DNA of 64,000 nt from CAYLZO01 sp964387775. Lineage in GTDB: Bacteria > Chloroflexota > Anaerolineae > JAAYZQ01. Within the stretch, counting starts at the first letter, position 1. Each line of letters starts with the position of its first letter. A program made the position numbers and the translations under genes. The DNA lies in the NCBI GenBank assembly GCA_964387775.1, contig CAYLZO010000001.1, forward strand, positions 1 through 64,000. The letters run 5' to 3'. The notes under the pieces were generated by a model. It ran no database searches and was not told where the DNA came from. It was given only the letters and a program-made list of their open reading frames with translations. Positions 18,414 through 27,125 of the stretch are shown here, piece after piece.

Positions 18414-18695
18414 TTGGAGGTCGGCGAGGTGAACGCCGACTTTCCGATGGCCATGCTGCCCGCCGAGCAAGGCGGCGTCGGCGGGGCCATCGTGCAGGGC
18501 GAGGGCTACGTGCCCAGCAAGGAGGGCGTCCTCGTCTGGCTCAACGGCGGCGAGGACCTGAACGTGGTCCTGGAGCGGGTGCCCGAGGCCGGCGGCGAAA
18601 TTTCGTCGTCCAAGAGGAGTCTCGGCGAGCACGGCTTTGCGGCCATGTTCCTCGACACCGAGGGCAACCGGATCGGCCTCCACTCGCCGAGTTAG
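18414..18695 (+). pseudogene. C-terminal half of a VOC (glyoxalase/bleomycin-resistance) protein
   Basis: The 93-residue frame matches the second half of VOC-family proteins: FPMAMLPAEQGG, GEGYVPSKEGVLVWLN, ERVPEAGGEI and the typical ending GFAAMFLDTEGNRIGLHS. The first half, with the first metal ligand and the FY-motif helix, is missing. Upstream, the frame continues without similarity into the pgk intergenic hairpins. The only start candidates are a TTG at 18414 or an internal ATG. This is most simply a 5'-deleted remnant. Confidence 0.7.
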
Positions 18696-18761
18696 GGACG
18701 CCCCCCGTGGACCAAGCCCGAATCTTTCAAATCAATCTCTCCGAGGTGAGAGAATTCCTTC

Positions 18762-18782
18762 GGCCCTTTTGGGGCCTTTTTT
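18762..18782 (+). terminator. intrinsic terminator
   Basis: GGCCC-TTTT-GGGGCC hairpin followed by TTTTTT. It isolates the rhodanese gene from the pgk transcript. Confidence 0.7.
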
Positions 18783-18868
18783 GGGGCCTTTTGATGGCCG
18801 CCGTGCTGGTTCGCGACGACGAATGAGTCTCTAACGGTTCCGTCCCGTGCTCCTATGAAGGAGGCAAC

Positions 18869-19306
18869 ATGATTCAAAAAACCTCAGGGGGTCGCCTCGT
18901 AAGCTGGCTGTGGCTGGTCCTGCTGGTCGGGGTGCTGGCCCTGGCCGCCTGCAATGCACCCGCCCGCGTGCCCCAAACCCGGGAGGAGGTGCCGCGCATC
19001 GCCCCGGCAGAGCTGAAGGGCCGGCTCGATAGCGGTGAGGAGGTCCTCGTCGTGGACGCCCGGTCGGCGCGCGAGTTCCAGCAGCAGCACATCCCCGGCG
19101 CCATCTCGGTGCCGTACAACGAGGTGGAGGCACGGCTGGGCGAGCTGCCCCGCGACCAGGAGATCGTCCTCTACTGCACCTGACCGGCCGAGCAAACCAG
19201 CGCCGGTGCGGCGCTGATCTTGTACGAAAACGGTTACGAGGACGTCTCGGCTCTGCTCGGCGGGCTGGCCGCCTGGCAGCAGGCGGGGTATCCCATCGAG
19301 CCGTAA
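18869..19306 (+). CDS. rhodanese-like lipoprotein, candidate selenoprotein (in-frame UGA = Sec105)
   Basis: GAAGGAGG precedes ATG 18869. The product has a lipoprotein signal with lipobox L-A-A-C (Cys28), then a single rhodanese domain: VLVVDARSAREFQQQHIPGA and EIVLYCT. An in-frame TGA follows at 19181-19183. Read as selenocysteine, the frame continues PAEQTSAGAALILYENGY, then LLGGLAAWQQAGYPIEP and TAA at 19304, giving 145 aa, a normal full-length domain. The Sec aligns with the catalytic Cys of rhodaneses, as U-x5-S heading the active-site loop. A seven-bp hairpin with loop GGTGC starts 14 bases after the UGA (19198-19216), fitting a bacterial SECIS. Likely a surface-anchored sulfur/selenium transferase. 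If the UGA were a true stop, the domain would lack its active site. Confidence 0.8.
19181..19216 (+). promoter_or_regulatory. UGA codon and candidate SECIS hairpin
   Basis: UGA at 19181-19183. The stem CAGCGCC/GGCGCTG (19198-19204 with 19210-19216) is perfect and closes a five-base loop GGTGC, whose first bases are GGU. The loop begins 21 bases after the UGA, within the spacing normal for bacterial SECIS elements. Confidence 0.7.
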
Positions 19307-19414
19307 TGACAAAGTGCGTCAACATCGGCAGAGAAAAGTACGATTTCGAAACTGAAATACTCGGTGCCTCCGTGTCTCTGTGGTTCGCCTTGGGTTTTGC
19401 GGCAGACTAAAGAC

Positions 19415-19443
19415 TTGACTTTTCGCGCCGGAACCGGGATAAT
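19415..19443 (+). promoter_or_regulatory. sigma70-type promoter for the beta-CASP gene
   Basis: TTGACT (19415-19420), 17-base spacer, GATAAT (19438-19443), 73 bases before the start codon. Just upstream, 19350-19390 holds a CTCCGTGTCTCTGTGG-type word that resembles common dispersed repeats. Confidence 0.75.
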
Positions 19444-19515
19444 AAGGGCATTGAGCTTGCCCTTTTGCTCTGGCGTTGCACGCCTGGCGGGCCACGCTGA
19501 CTGGAGACAACGACG

Positions 19516-20916
19516 ATGAAACTACAATTCTTTGGCGCCGTCCGGACCGTGACCGGGTCGATGCACCTGCTGGAGGTGAACGGCTCGCGCATCCTGCTCG
19601 AATGCGGACTCTATCAGGGCCGGCGGCAGGAGAGTTTTGAGCGGAACCGAAACCTGCCCTTCGACGCTGCGTCCATCGACACCCTGGTCCTGTCCCACGC
19701 CCACATCGACCACTCGGGCAATATCCCCTCGCTGGTCAAGAACGGCTTCTCGGGCAACGTCTATGCCACGGCTGCCACTCGCGACCTCTGCTCGGCCATG
19801 CTGCGCGACTCGGGCCACATCCACGAGGAAGACGCCAAGTACGTCAACAAGAAGCGGGCGCGGCGCGGCGAGCCCCCCATCGAGCCCCTCTACACCATCG
19901 AAGACGCCACCGAGAGCCTGCGCTATTTCGTCAGCGTCGGCTACGACCGGTCGCTGCCCATCGCCCCCGGCGTGACCCTCACCTTCCGCGACGCGGGACA
20001 CATCCTCGGCTCGGCCATCGTCGTGCTCGACGTGGAGGAGGAGGGGGAGAAAAAGCGCCTGGTCTTTACCGGCGACCTGGGCCGCGTGGGGATGCCCATC
20101 CTCCAAGATCCGGTGCCCGTGGAGGGCGCCGACTTTCTCATCATCGAGAGCACCTACGGCGACCGCCGCCACGACCCCATCGAGACGACGGACGAGGAGT
20201 TGGAAGCCGTCGTGACCGAGACGTACCGGCGGGGCGGCAAGGTCATCGTGCCCGCCTTTGCCGTGGGCCGCACCCAGGAGCTGGTCTACGCCCTGCACCG
20301 GCTGACCGAAAACCGGGACATCCCCCCAATGCCCATCTTTGTCGACAGCCCCCTGGCCGTCAACGTCACCGAGATCTTTCGCCTCCATCCCGAATGCTAC
20401 GACGAGGAAGTGCAAGCCTTCCTGGCAGAGAGCGGCCACCGCGACCCCTTTGGCTTCCACCGGCTCGATTACATCCGCAGCGTAGAGCGCTCCAAGGAGC
20501 TGAACTTTTTGCGCGAGCCGGCGGTCATCATCAGCGCCTCGGGCATGGCCGAGGCGGGCCGCATCCTGCATCACTTGAAGAACAACATCGAGGACGAGCG
20601 CAACACGGTGCTCATCGTCGGCTGGCAGGCGCCCCACACCCTGGGCCGGCGGCTGGTCGAGCGCCAGTCGGTGGTCAAGGTCTTTGGCGAGGAGTACCGC
20701 CTCAATGCCCAGGTGGAGACGATCAACGGCTTTAGCGCCCACGCCGACCGCGACGCGCTGCTGGACTATGCCCGGCAGCTCGGGGCCGGTCGCCTCGAGT
20801 CGGCATTCGTCGTCCACGGTGAGGAGGCTGCCAGCCTGGCCCTGGCCGATGGGCTGCAGGGTATCGGCGCCAGGCAAGCCATCGTGCCCCAGCTCGGCGA
20901 AGCCTTCGAGTTGTAA
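19516..20916 (+). CDS. MBL-fold beta-CASP hydrolase (RNA-processing exonuclease type)
   Basis: A 466-aa metallo-beta-lactamase fold protein with an inserted beta-CASP domain, the architecture of CPSF73/Ysh1-like RNA nucleases. Zinc ligands: SHAHIDHSGN (HxHxDH) near residue 57-62, His in DAGHILGSA and Asp in FTGDLGR. The beta-CASP motifs A-C appear as ESTYGDR, VPAFAVGRTQE and SASGMAEAGRILHHL, with a final His in NGFSAHADRD. Length is typical of the 450-470 aa bacterial group. It has its own promoter. The natural RNA substrate is unknown. Confidence 0.92.
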   Translation: MKLQFFGAVRTVTGSMHLLEVNGSRILLECGLYQGRRQESFERNRNLPFDAASIDTLVLSHAHIDHSGNIPSLVKNGFSGNVYATAATRDLCSAMLRDSGHIHEEDAKYVNKKRARRGEPPIEPLYTIEDATESLRYFVSVGYDRSLPIAPGVTLTFRDAGHILGSAIVVLDVEEEGEKKRLVFTGDLGRVGMPILQDPVPVEGADFLIIESTYGDRRHDPIETTDEELEAVVTETYRRGGKVIVPAFAVGRTQELVYALHRLTENRDIPPMPIFVDSPLAVNVTEIFRLHPECYDEEVQAFLAESGHRDPFGFHRLDYIRSVERSKELNFLREPAVIISASGMAEAGRILHHLKNNIEDERNTVLIVGWQAPHTLGRRLVERQSVVKVFGEEYRLNAQVETINGFSAHADRDALLDYARQLGAGRLESAFVVHGEEAASLALADGLQGIGARQAIVPQLGEAFEL

Positions 20917-20925
20917 ACGGCGCTT

Positions 20926-20951
20926 GGTAGTGGTAACACGTAACCACTGCC
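20926..20951. mobile_element. MITE-like palindrome, copy C (short form)
   Basis: GGTAGTGGTAAC/GTAACCACTGCC around ACAC, lacking the inner stem of the other copies. Perfect 8-bp direct repeats CGGCGCTT flank it at 20918-20925 and 20952-20959. Confidence 0.7.
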
Positions 20952-20967
20952 CGGCGCTTCAGGCCGT

Positions 20968-22314
20968 TCAGAGGCCCTGGGCCAAGAGGGACGCAATCCC
21001 CAGGAAAAAGAAGAAGCCCAGCGTGTCGGTCACGGCGATGACAAAAGCTGCCGAAGCCACAGCCGGGTCTATGCGCATTAGTTTGAGTCCCAGAGGCACC
21101 AAGACCCCCGCCAGGGCAGCGGCCAGGAAATTAAGGATCATCGCCAGGACCACGGCCGCGGCAACGATTTCTTCACCTTTCCACAGATAGATCACAGCGC
21201 CAGCTCCAACTCCAATAATGGCGCCATTGATCAGAGCCGCGGCAGCCTCCTTGGTCAACGCACGCAGTCCATTCCGCTCGTCCACCTGGCCCATCGCCAA
21301 ACCCCGGACGATGACGGTGGCCGTCTGGCTGCCGGCATTGCCCCCGCCGCCTGAGACGAGGGGTAAGAAGATGGCCAGGACGACCATGCCCGCGATCACG
21401 TCTTCAAAAGCGCTTACCACCGTGCTCGCTATGAAGAGGGTGAACATATAGATCGCCAGCCAGGGCAGCCGCTTCAGGATCATGGCCCGCAGGGGGCCAA
21501 AAACCTGCTCTTCGCCGCTGATGCCCACCATGCGGTACATGTCCTCGGTGGCCTCGTCCTCGGCCACCTCGATGAGGTCGTCGGCAGTGATGACGCCCAC
21601 CAGCCGCCCCAGGGCGTCCACGACCGGCAGCGCCAGGAATCCGTAACGGGATAGGATGCGGGCACAGTCCTCCTGGTCGGCACCGACCGGCACCGAGACG
21701 ACGTTGGGGTCCATCATCGCCTCGACCGTCGTCTCTGGCAGGGCGACGGCCAGGTCTCGCAAGCTGACGACGCCGAGCAGTACCCCCTGCCGGTTCAGGA
21801 CAAAGAGGTAGTAGGCGCTATCGGCGCGGGGTCCCACCCACCGCAATTCCTCCAGGGCGCGTTGGGCCGTCCAGTCCCGGCGCAGGGTGACGACGGCGGG
21901 CGTCATCAGCCCGCCGGCCGTATCATCCGGGTATTGGAGCAGGGGGATGACCTCGTCCGGCTCTTCCATCTCGCGCAGCGCTTCGGCGGCGAGGGTCGGC
22001 GAGATGTCGCCCAGGACGTCGGCCGCCTCGTCGGCTTCCATCTCGTCGAGGATGTCGGCCAGGTCGATCAGGGGCAGGAGTTCGGCCAGGTCTGCGGCGT
22101 CCCGGTCCTCCATCTCTTCGAGGACGTCGGCCGAGTCGGCCGGGGCCAGTTGGGAGAGGAGCGTGATTTGGTCAGCATCGCTCAACCCTTCGACCAGGTC
22201 CGCCTGGTCGGCGGGTTGCAGCGACTCGATGATGGCGACGGCGCGGGCCAGGTCGTCTTGCTCCAGGGCCGTGCGCAACTGCACCAGGATATCGTCGAGG
22301 GCGATAGCTTCCAT
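20968..22314 (-). CDS. mgtE: magnesium transporter MgtE
   Basis: A 448-aa inner-membrane Mg2+ channel. The N-terminal superhelical domain (about 1-125) has tandem DQADLVEGL and DAADLAELLPL repeats. Two CBS domains (about 130-255, VDALGRLVGVITADDLIEV) follow, then five transmembrane helices from about residue 290, with the pore segment SGGGGNAGSQTATVIVRGLA. MgtE closes when cytoplasmic Mg2+ binds the N and CBS domains. ATG 22314 was chosen because GGAGGT lies six bases before it. The leader holds a strong hairpin. Confidence 0.95.
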   Translation of the reverse strand: MEAIALDDILVQLRTALEQDDLARAVAIIESLQPADQADLVEGLSDADQITLLSQLAPADSADVLEEMEDRDAADLAELLPLIDLADILDEMEADEAADVLGDISPTLAAEALREMEEPDEVIPLLQYPDDTAGGLMTPAVVTLRRDWTAQRALEELRWVGPRADSAYYLFVLNRQGVLLGVVSLRDLAVALPETTVEAMMDPNVVSVPVGADQEDCARILSRYGFLALPVVDALGRLVGVITADDLIEVAEDEATEDMYRMVGISGEEQVFGPLRAMILKRLPWLAIYMFTLFIASTVVSAFEDVIAGMVVLAIFLPLVSGGGGNAGSQTATVIVRGLAMGQVDERNGLRALTKEAAAALINGAIIGVGAGAVIYLWKGEEIVAAAVVLAMILNFLAAALAGVLVPLGLKLMRIDPAVASAAFVIAVTDTLGFFFFLGIASLLAQGL

Positions 22315-22336
22315 GGCTACCTCCAAGGATCGGGCT

Positions 22337-22379
22337 CCCCTGGAGGCATCGGTTGTGGGCTGAGGATCTGCCTCCGGGG
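22337..22379 (-). promoter_or_regulatory. hairpin in the mgtE leader
   Basis: CCCC(T)GGAGGCA pairs with TGCCTCCGGGG over 11 bp, a few bases upstream of the mgtE ribosome site. It could regulate mgtE, but it does not match the conserved M-box Mg2+ riboswitch. The rest of 22380-22568 shows nothing recognisable. Confidence 0.45.
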
Positions 22380-22568
22380 GGCTAGGCTATTCGGTTGGCA
22401 AAAGTTCGACGGGACCAGGCCGTCCGACTATTCGATGCAGGCCCGTCTTCTGATTCTTTTTCTCTCATGACCTCACAAAGCTAGACGTCACAGACACCGC
22501 TCGATGGTGGATGATTATACCTGTCCCCAAGTTGCCTGTCAAATCGACGCCACGGGTTTCAGCGATTC

Positions 22569-23384
22569 TCATTTGGGAACCAGACCTTGCTCCTCCGGGC
22601 CATACCGGATCACTGCCTCGGCGATCAGGAGCGCCACCCGGAGACGGAACGACCAGCGGCGCGGATCGGCGCTCATCTCCGCTTCCCAGGCCGCGTAGCC
22701 GCCGGCGGCCTCGATCTCGGGGCCAAAGCGGTCGGCGGTTTCGAACTCGAGCCCCTCACAGGCTCGGTAGCCCACCTTGAACCCCGCCCGCTGAAGCAAG
22801 AGCAGGGGCCACTCGCCGTCCACGCCCACGGTCATCTCCTGCGAGTTCGCCAGCAGCGTCTCGGCCGCCCGCCGCGACAGCCCCCGCGAGCCGGCGCCCA
22901 CGTCCCAGGCCAGGCCGGTGGCGAGGGCAAAGACGCGGTTGAACAGCGGCTCCGTCTCGGCCTGGTAGGGCGGGTAGGTCGCCCAGGCCCGCTGGGTGCG
23001 GCCCAGTACCAGCAGATCGTGTTCCGTCACCTCGGCGGTGACAGCCTCCAACTCGCCAGGATAGTGGGCCACCCAGTGGAGCGCCCGATCAAAGTCGCAC
23101 ATCTGGAGGTGTGGGGTGCCTGCCTCCAGGCCGTGGCGGATCGTCTCGCGCCGCACCGCCCCGATGGTCTCGATGCCAGCCGGCGGGTCCTCGTCCACTC
23201 GCAAGGCGACGCCCTGTTCGCGCAGCACGCCCAGCACTGCCGGATGGGTGTTCTGCGAGCAGAAGGCGCTCAACGACGCGTAGCGGGCGGCGAGCCGGGG
23301 CAGTTGGGCCTGGCCGAGCGAAATCAGCCGCCGGTCCGGCTGGTGAACGGTCAGAACCAGGCCAACGCCGGGATTCTCGGCCAT
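22569..23384 (-). CDS. uncharacterised glycosyltransferase-like protein
   Basis: A 271-aa cytoplasmic protein with no signal peptide. The N-terminal region (VGLVLTVHQPD, then LREQGVALRVDEDP) and a central MCDFDRALHW segment look like a GT-A nucleotide-sugar fold with a D-x-D metal site. A following LLVLGRTQRAWATYPPYQAETE is typical of a related uncharacterised family. The C-terminal half includes a repeated Gly/Arg-rich active-site-like loop (GAGSRGLSRRAAE). The family was not identified with confidence. It begins ten bases downstream of the secreted PKD protein gene on the same strand. Confidence 0.55.
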   Translation of the reverse strand: MAENPGVGLVLTVHQPDRRLISLGQAQLPRLAARYASLSAFCSQNTHPAVLGVLREQGVALRVDEDPPAGIETIGAVRRETIRHGLEAGTPHLQMCDFDRALHWVAHYPGELEAVTAEVTEHDLLVLGRTQRAWATYPPYQAETEPLFNRVFALATGLAWDVGAGSRGLSRRAAETLLANSQEMTVGVDGEWPLLLLQRAGFKVGYRACEGLEFETADRFGPEIEAAGGYAAWEAEMSADPRRWSFRLRVALLIAEAVIRYGPEEQGLVPK

Positions 23385-23394
23385 CTTGATTCCG

Positions 23395-24960
23395 CTATTT
23401 CAGGACCAGCGGCAGGTAGACGAGGTGCACGGCGCCCGGTTCAAAGACGGCGACTTGCTGGACCACCGGCTCTGCCGTACCGCAGGCGTTGCCGACGGTG
23501 AGGGTGACGCCAAAGGTGCCGCTCAGCCCAAAGGTGTGGGTCACGGGGTTGCCCAGCGACACACTGCCGTCGTCGCCAAAGGTCCAGGTGTAGGTGAAGG
23601 GCGTCTCTCCGCCTGCCACGCTGGCCGTAAAGGCCGTCTCGACGCCGACGGTGACGCCCGGCGGCCAGCTCAAGTCCACGCCCGTCGGCCGACAGTCGTA
23701 GGTCTGGGCCGCCGTTGCCACCTGGAGCGGATTATCGTAGTAGCCCCGGTAGGTCGCGCCGACGTTGGGCTGGGCCGGATCAAGGACAAAGACCGTCAGC
23801 TTCAAGCTGACCTCACCCGAGGGGGCGTCCACGCGAAAGCCGGCGTCGCCGAAGGATTTCAGGTCGCCGGTGTCATCCGGGTCCTCAGCCCCGTTATCCT
23901 CGTAATAGTTGCTCAAGGTCCCGCCCCCCAGGGCCACGTCCGCGACCTGCACCAGGCTCCCCTGCCCGCCGCTGACCTGCTTCCAGACGTTGACCGGCGT
24001 GGCGGCGACCGCGTCGGCCGCGCCGTCAACGGCCACGCCGCCCGGCGTATTGTCGTCGTAGTAGGTCGCCGGCGCCATCCCGCTGGCCGAGGGGTCCAGC
24101 CAATCCATGGAAAAGCGGACCCAGTTGATGTCCACGCTGGTGCAGGGCTCGGGCGGCGGGAAGCTGTCCACGTCGGTCACCACGCCGGTCTGAAAGAGAG
24201 AGTGGTAGGACCAGGCGCTGTTCTCGGCATCCCCCCCGCCGACGCGCACCGGGCCGTCCACGTCGGGCGTCACGTCCGACTGCTGGGGCAGATCCTCTTC
24301 GGTGAGCGTCAGAGTGATGGGCGGGAAGGGTGGCACGTAGCACGTAGCATTGATCCGGATCTTGGACCGGTCGAGGGCGTCCACGCCGCTGCCGTTGAGT
24401 TCGAGCGAATCGAGGCCGGGGTGGACCGCCGGGGCAAAGCCCAGGACGTAGGTTCCGGCCACGATGCGCTCGTTCGCCCCGTCCCAGTCCACGTAATCGG
24501 GATGGGTCGGCGCCAGCGTCGCCGAGCGATAGACGTAAACCCATCCCTGCTCGGCCGGATTCAGCGGATTGGACACTTTGATCTCGTACCGCGGATGGTT
24601 CTCCGAGTCAGCGTCGGCGATCCACGTGGAGGGGCCTACCTGGCTGCCCAGGTCCATGGCCATGAACACTACTTCGTCGTTGGCGTCGAGCAGGCCATCC
24701 TCAACGGTATATACCTCGTCGAATTGGAGCGGAATCTGCTGCCAGGCGCTGCCCGCGTAGGCGTAGGCAAACAGCTCGTCGCCCGGGATCCCATCGAACT
24801 GGGGCAGTTGATCGCCGGTCAGCACCACCGGCTCCCAGGTGCGCGTCCAGGCGTCCACCGCCTGCGGCTCGTCGCCGCTGACGGTCATAACCAGCCCCAG
24901 GCACACTATCAAGGCGAACACCACGATCAGCCCGGCCGTGCGAGCCCAATCACGTCCCAT
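23395..24960 (-). CDS. secreted protein with C-terminal PKD domain
   Basis: A 521-aa exported protein: signal peptide with hydrophobic core GLIVVFALIVCLGLVMTV at residues 10-27, a long beta-rich domain of unknown family (about 40-420), and a PKD domain (about 425-505, with TYTWTFGDDGS). It ends in HLVYLPLVLK. This short tail is shared with four other exported proteins here and is probably a sorting or anchoring signal. GGAGGT precedes ATG 24960. Extracellular adhesion or carbohydrate binding is possible; no catalytic motif was seen. Confidence 0.75.
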   Translation of the reverse strand: MGRDWARTAGLIVVFALIVCLGLVMTVSGDEPQAVDAWTRTWEPVVLTGDQLPQFDGIPGDELFAYAYAGSAWQQIPLQFDEVYTVEDGLLDANDEVVFMAMDLGSQVGPSTWIADADSENHPRYEIKVSNPLNPAEQGWVYVYRSATLAPTHPDYVDWDGANERIVAGTYVLGFAPAVHPGLDSLELNGSGVDALDRSKIRINATCYVPPFPPITLTLTEEDLPQQSDVTPDVDGPVRVGGGDAENSAWSYHSLFQTGVVTDVDSFPPPEPCTSVDINWVRFSMDWLDPSASGMAPATYYDDNTPGGVAVDGAADAVAATPVNVWKQVSGGQGSLVQVADVALGGGTLSNYYEDNGAEDPDDTGDLKSFGDAGFRVDAPSGEVSLKLTVFVLDPAQPNVGATYRGYYDNPLQVATAAQTYDCRPTGVDLSWPPGVTVGVETAFTASVAGGETPFTYTWTFGDDGSVSLGNPVTHTFGLSGTFGVTLTVGNACGTAEPVVQQVAVFEPGAVHLVYLPLVLK

Positions 24961-25001
24961 TTGGACCTCCTTCTGCGTGTCGAGATTCGGTTCTCCTGTC
25001 T

Positions 25002-26060
25002 TTATCCCAGCCGCGCCCGCCGATACTGCCACGGCCACTCCAGGTCGTAGCCCAGGACGCGGGCCGCGTGCAGCGGCCAATAGGGATGCCTGAGCAGCTC
25101 GCGGCCCAGGGCCACCAGGTCGGCCCGGCCGTTGCGCACGATGGCGTCGGCTTGGGCCGGGGCGGTGATGAGGCCCACGGCCGCCGTGGCAATGCCCGCC
25201 TCGCGCCGGATCTTTTCGGCAAAGGGCACCTGAAAGCCCGGCCCCGGATCCGGCGGGCCAACCGGCAGCGTGCCCCCCGAGGAGCAGTCGATCAAGTCCA
25301 CGCCCCGGGCCTTGAGCTCGCGGGCGACGGCCACCTGGTCGTCGACGGTCAGGCCCCGGGGCGCCAGATCCCCCTGCGCCCAGTCGGTGGCCGAGATGCG
25401 GACCAGCAAGGGCTTGCCCGCCGGCCACACTTCACGCACCGCATCGACGACGCGCAGCAGGAAGCGCATCCGGTTCTCCACCGAGCCGCCGTACTCGTCG
25501 GTACGGGTGTTCGACAGGGGCGACAGAAACTGGTGGTTCAGATAGCCGTGGGCGGCGTGAACCTCGACCACGTCGAACCCGGCGGCCTCGGCCCGCCCGG
25601 CGGCCGCCCGCCAGGAGGCCACGATTCCCTCGATTTCGTCGGGGTTGAGCTCGTCGGGGATCTGCCAGGCGTCGTCGAAGGGGATGGGGCTGGGCGCGAC
25701 GGGCGTCTCGGAGCCGTAGCCCCGGTCGCGGCTCCACGCCTTGCGGCCGGCGTGGGCCAGTTGCACGCCGATAGCCGCGCCCTCGGCCTGGACCAGCCGC
25801 ACGATGCGGGCCAGGGGCTCGACCTGGGCGTCGTCCCACAGGCCCAGGTCGTTGGCGCTGATGCGACCCCGGGCCTCGACGGCGGTGGCCTCGGTGAGGA
25901 GCAGGCCCGCGCCACCGATGGCCCGCGTCGTATAGTGGGCCAGGTGCCAATCGGTGGCCAGGCCATCCTCGGCCGCGGAGTACATGCACATCGGCGACAG
26001 GGTGATGCGGTTGCGAAGGACTATGCCGCGCAGCGTCAGCGGCGAAAAGAGGTGAGGCAT
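25002..26060 (-). CDS. NADH:flavin oxidoreductase, Old Yellow Enzyme (YqjM) type
   Basis: A 352-aa FMN-dependent ene-reductase. Features of the YqjM subgroup: PMCMYSA with the active-site Cys, GLLLTEATAVEARGRIS, QLAHAGRK, the substrate-binding HxxH in VHAAHGYL and NTRTDEYGGSVENRMRF. It reduces activated C=C bonds using NAD(P)H; the natural substrate is unknown. ATG 26060 (MPHLFSP) with GGGAGAAAA upstream was preferred to an upstream start. It lies 23 bases downstream of the aldo/keto reductase gene, so the two redox enzymes are likely co-transcribed. Confidence 0.92.
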   Translation of the reverse strand: MPHLFSPLTLRGIVLRNRITLSPMCMYSAAEDGLATDWHLAHYTTRAIGGAGLLLTEATAVEARGRISANDLGLWDDAQVEPLARIVRLVQAEGAAIGVQLAHAGRKAWSRDRGYGSETPVAPSPIPFDDAWQIPDELNPDEIEGIVASWRAAAGRAEAAGFDVVEVHAAHGYLNHQFLSPLSNTRTDEYGGSVENRMRFLLRVVDAVREVWPAGKPLLVRISATDWAQGDLAPRGLTVDDQVAVARELKARGVDLIDCSSGGTLPVGPPDPGPGFQVPFAEKIRREAGIATAAVGLITAPAQADAIVRNGRADLVALGRELLRHPYWPLHAARVLGYDLEWPWQYRRARLG

Positions 26061-26083
26061 CGAATTTTCTCCCCTACCCCGGC

Positions 26084-26941
26084 TCAATCGGTGAACAGAG
26101 GTTCGTACTCACCGGCGCGGGCCAGCAACCTGTCGCGCTCCACCTCGCTCATCGGCTCAAAACGCTCCGCCGCGTCGAGGATGGGGGGCAGGAGACGGTG
26201 GTCACCGGCGCTGATGACACCGCTGATGGGAAAGGTCAGGTTAAAGCGCAGGCACCGCTCGATCATCTCCGGGTCGTCAAAGGGCTCGTACCAGGTGTGA
26301 TAGTCCGGCTCTCGCTCGCCCCACGGCCCCTTGGCCCACGTCTTGATGATCATCGTGCCCACGTCCCGCTCGGTGGCCATCTGGAGCAGGGTGTTCAGGT
26401 CGCTCCGATAGTCCCCGTCGGCCCACATCTTGAAGTTCAGGGTGAAAAGCAGCGTGTCAAAGTCAAAGCGTTTCAAGGCCTCGATCTGGACCGCCGCGGC
26501 CTGCAATCCGTGGGACGTGATGCCGAGGTAACGGGTCAGGCCCTCGCTGCGGGCCTCGACCAGGGCCTCCAGCGAGCCGTCGGGCGCAAAGCAGGCATCC
26601 AGCTCCTCGCGGTTCGTCACGGCGTGGAGCTGGAGGAGGTCGAAGCGGTCCACCCGCAGCCGCTCCAGCGAGCGGCGCAACTCGGCGCGAGCCTCGTTCC
26701 GGCGGCGAAGCTGGGTCTTGCAACCCAGGAAGAAACGGTCGCGGTGGGTCTCCAGCCACGGCCCCAGCCGCACCTCGGCATCGTGATACGAGGGCGCCAC
26801 ATCGATGTGGTTCACGCCGTGCTCCAGCACCAACTCCATCACCTCGTCGGCTTTTTCCTGGCCGATCTGGCCCACGGCAAAGGCGCCAAAAATGACGACG
26901 GTGCTCATGTGCTCGGTCCGTCCGAATCTCCGCGTTTCCAT
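26084..26941 (-). CDS. aldo/keto reductase
   Basis: A 285-aa TIM-barrel oxidoreductase, NADPH-dependent. The catalytic tetrad is visible: Asp and Tyr in HIDVAPSYHD, Lys in LGCKTQ and His in LLQLHAV. The barrel segments VDRFDLLQLH and RYLGITSHG follow in order. Substrate specificity cannot be predicted. The gene heads a two-gene unit with the YqjM-like enzyme. A TATAAT box at 26976-26981 (minus strand) is its likely promoter. Confidence 0.9.
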   Translation of the reverse strand: METRRFGRTEHMSTVVIFGAFAVGQIGQEKADEVMELVLEHGVNHIDVAPSYHDAEVRLGPWLETHRDRFFLGCKTQLRRRNEARAELRRSLERLRVDRFDLLQLHAVTNREELDACFAPDGSLEALVEARSEGLTRYLGITSHGLQAAAVQIEALKRFDFDTLLFTLNFKMWADGDYRSDLNTLLQMATERDVGTMIIKTWAKGPWGEREPDYHTWYEPFDDPEMIERCLRFNLTFPISGVISAGDHRLLPPILDAAERFEPMSEVERDRLLARAGEYEPLFTD

Positions 26942-26975
26942 GTGTCCGCTCCCTTCCCGTTGTAGGTGATGCTAT

Positions 26976-26981
26976 ATTATA
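26976..26981 (-). promoter_or_regulatory. -10 box for the aldo/keto reductase gene
   Basis: TATAAT on the minus strand, within a small palindrome GCTATAATATAGC. No good -35 at 17 bases. Confidence 0.35.
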
Positions 26982-27062
26982 GCCTGTCAAGGGCCTGCGC
27001 GGCAAATTCGGCCCGGTCCTCGGGCCGAACCGCTGCCAAAGAGCGAAAGCCGGGCCGGGTTC

Positions 27063-27091
27063 TTGACAAGCGGTTGCCCCTGGCCTATGAT
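27063..27091 (+). promoter_or_regulatory. sigma70-type promoter for the Tm-1-like gene
   Basis: TTGACA (27063-27068), 17-base spacer, TATGAT (27086-27091), 35 bases before the ATG at 27126. Confidence 0.8.
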
Positions 27092-27125
27092 CTGGGCACT
27101 CAGCAAAAGTGCAAGGGAGGGTCAA

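Noticed and set aside
19307..19414. Possible gene or RNA between the rhodanese and beta-CASP genes.
   Set aside because: Only a repeat-like CTCCGTGTCTCTGTGG word; no frame or stable fold.
22315..22500. M-box magnesium riboswitch before mgtE.
   Set aside because: Only one strong hairpin is present; the conserved M-box sequence blocks are not found.
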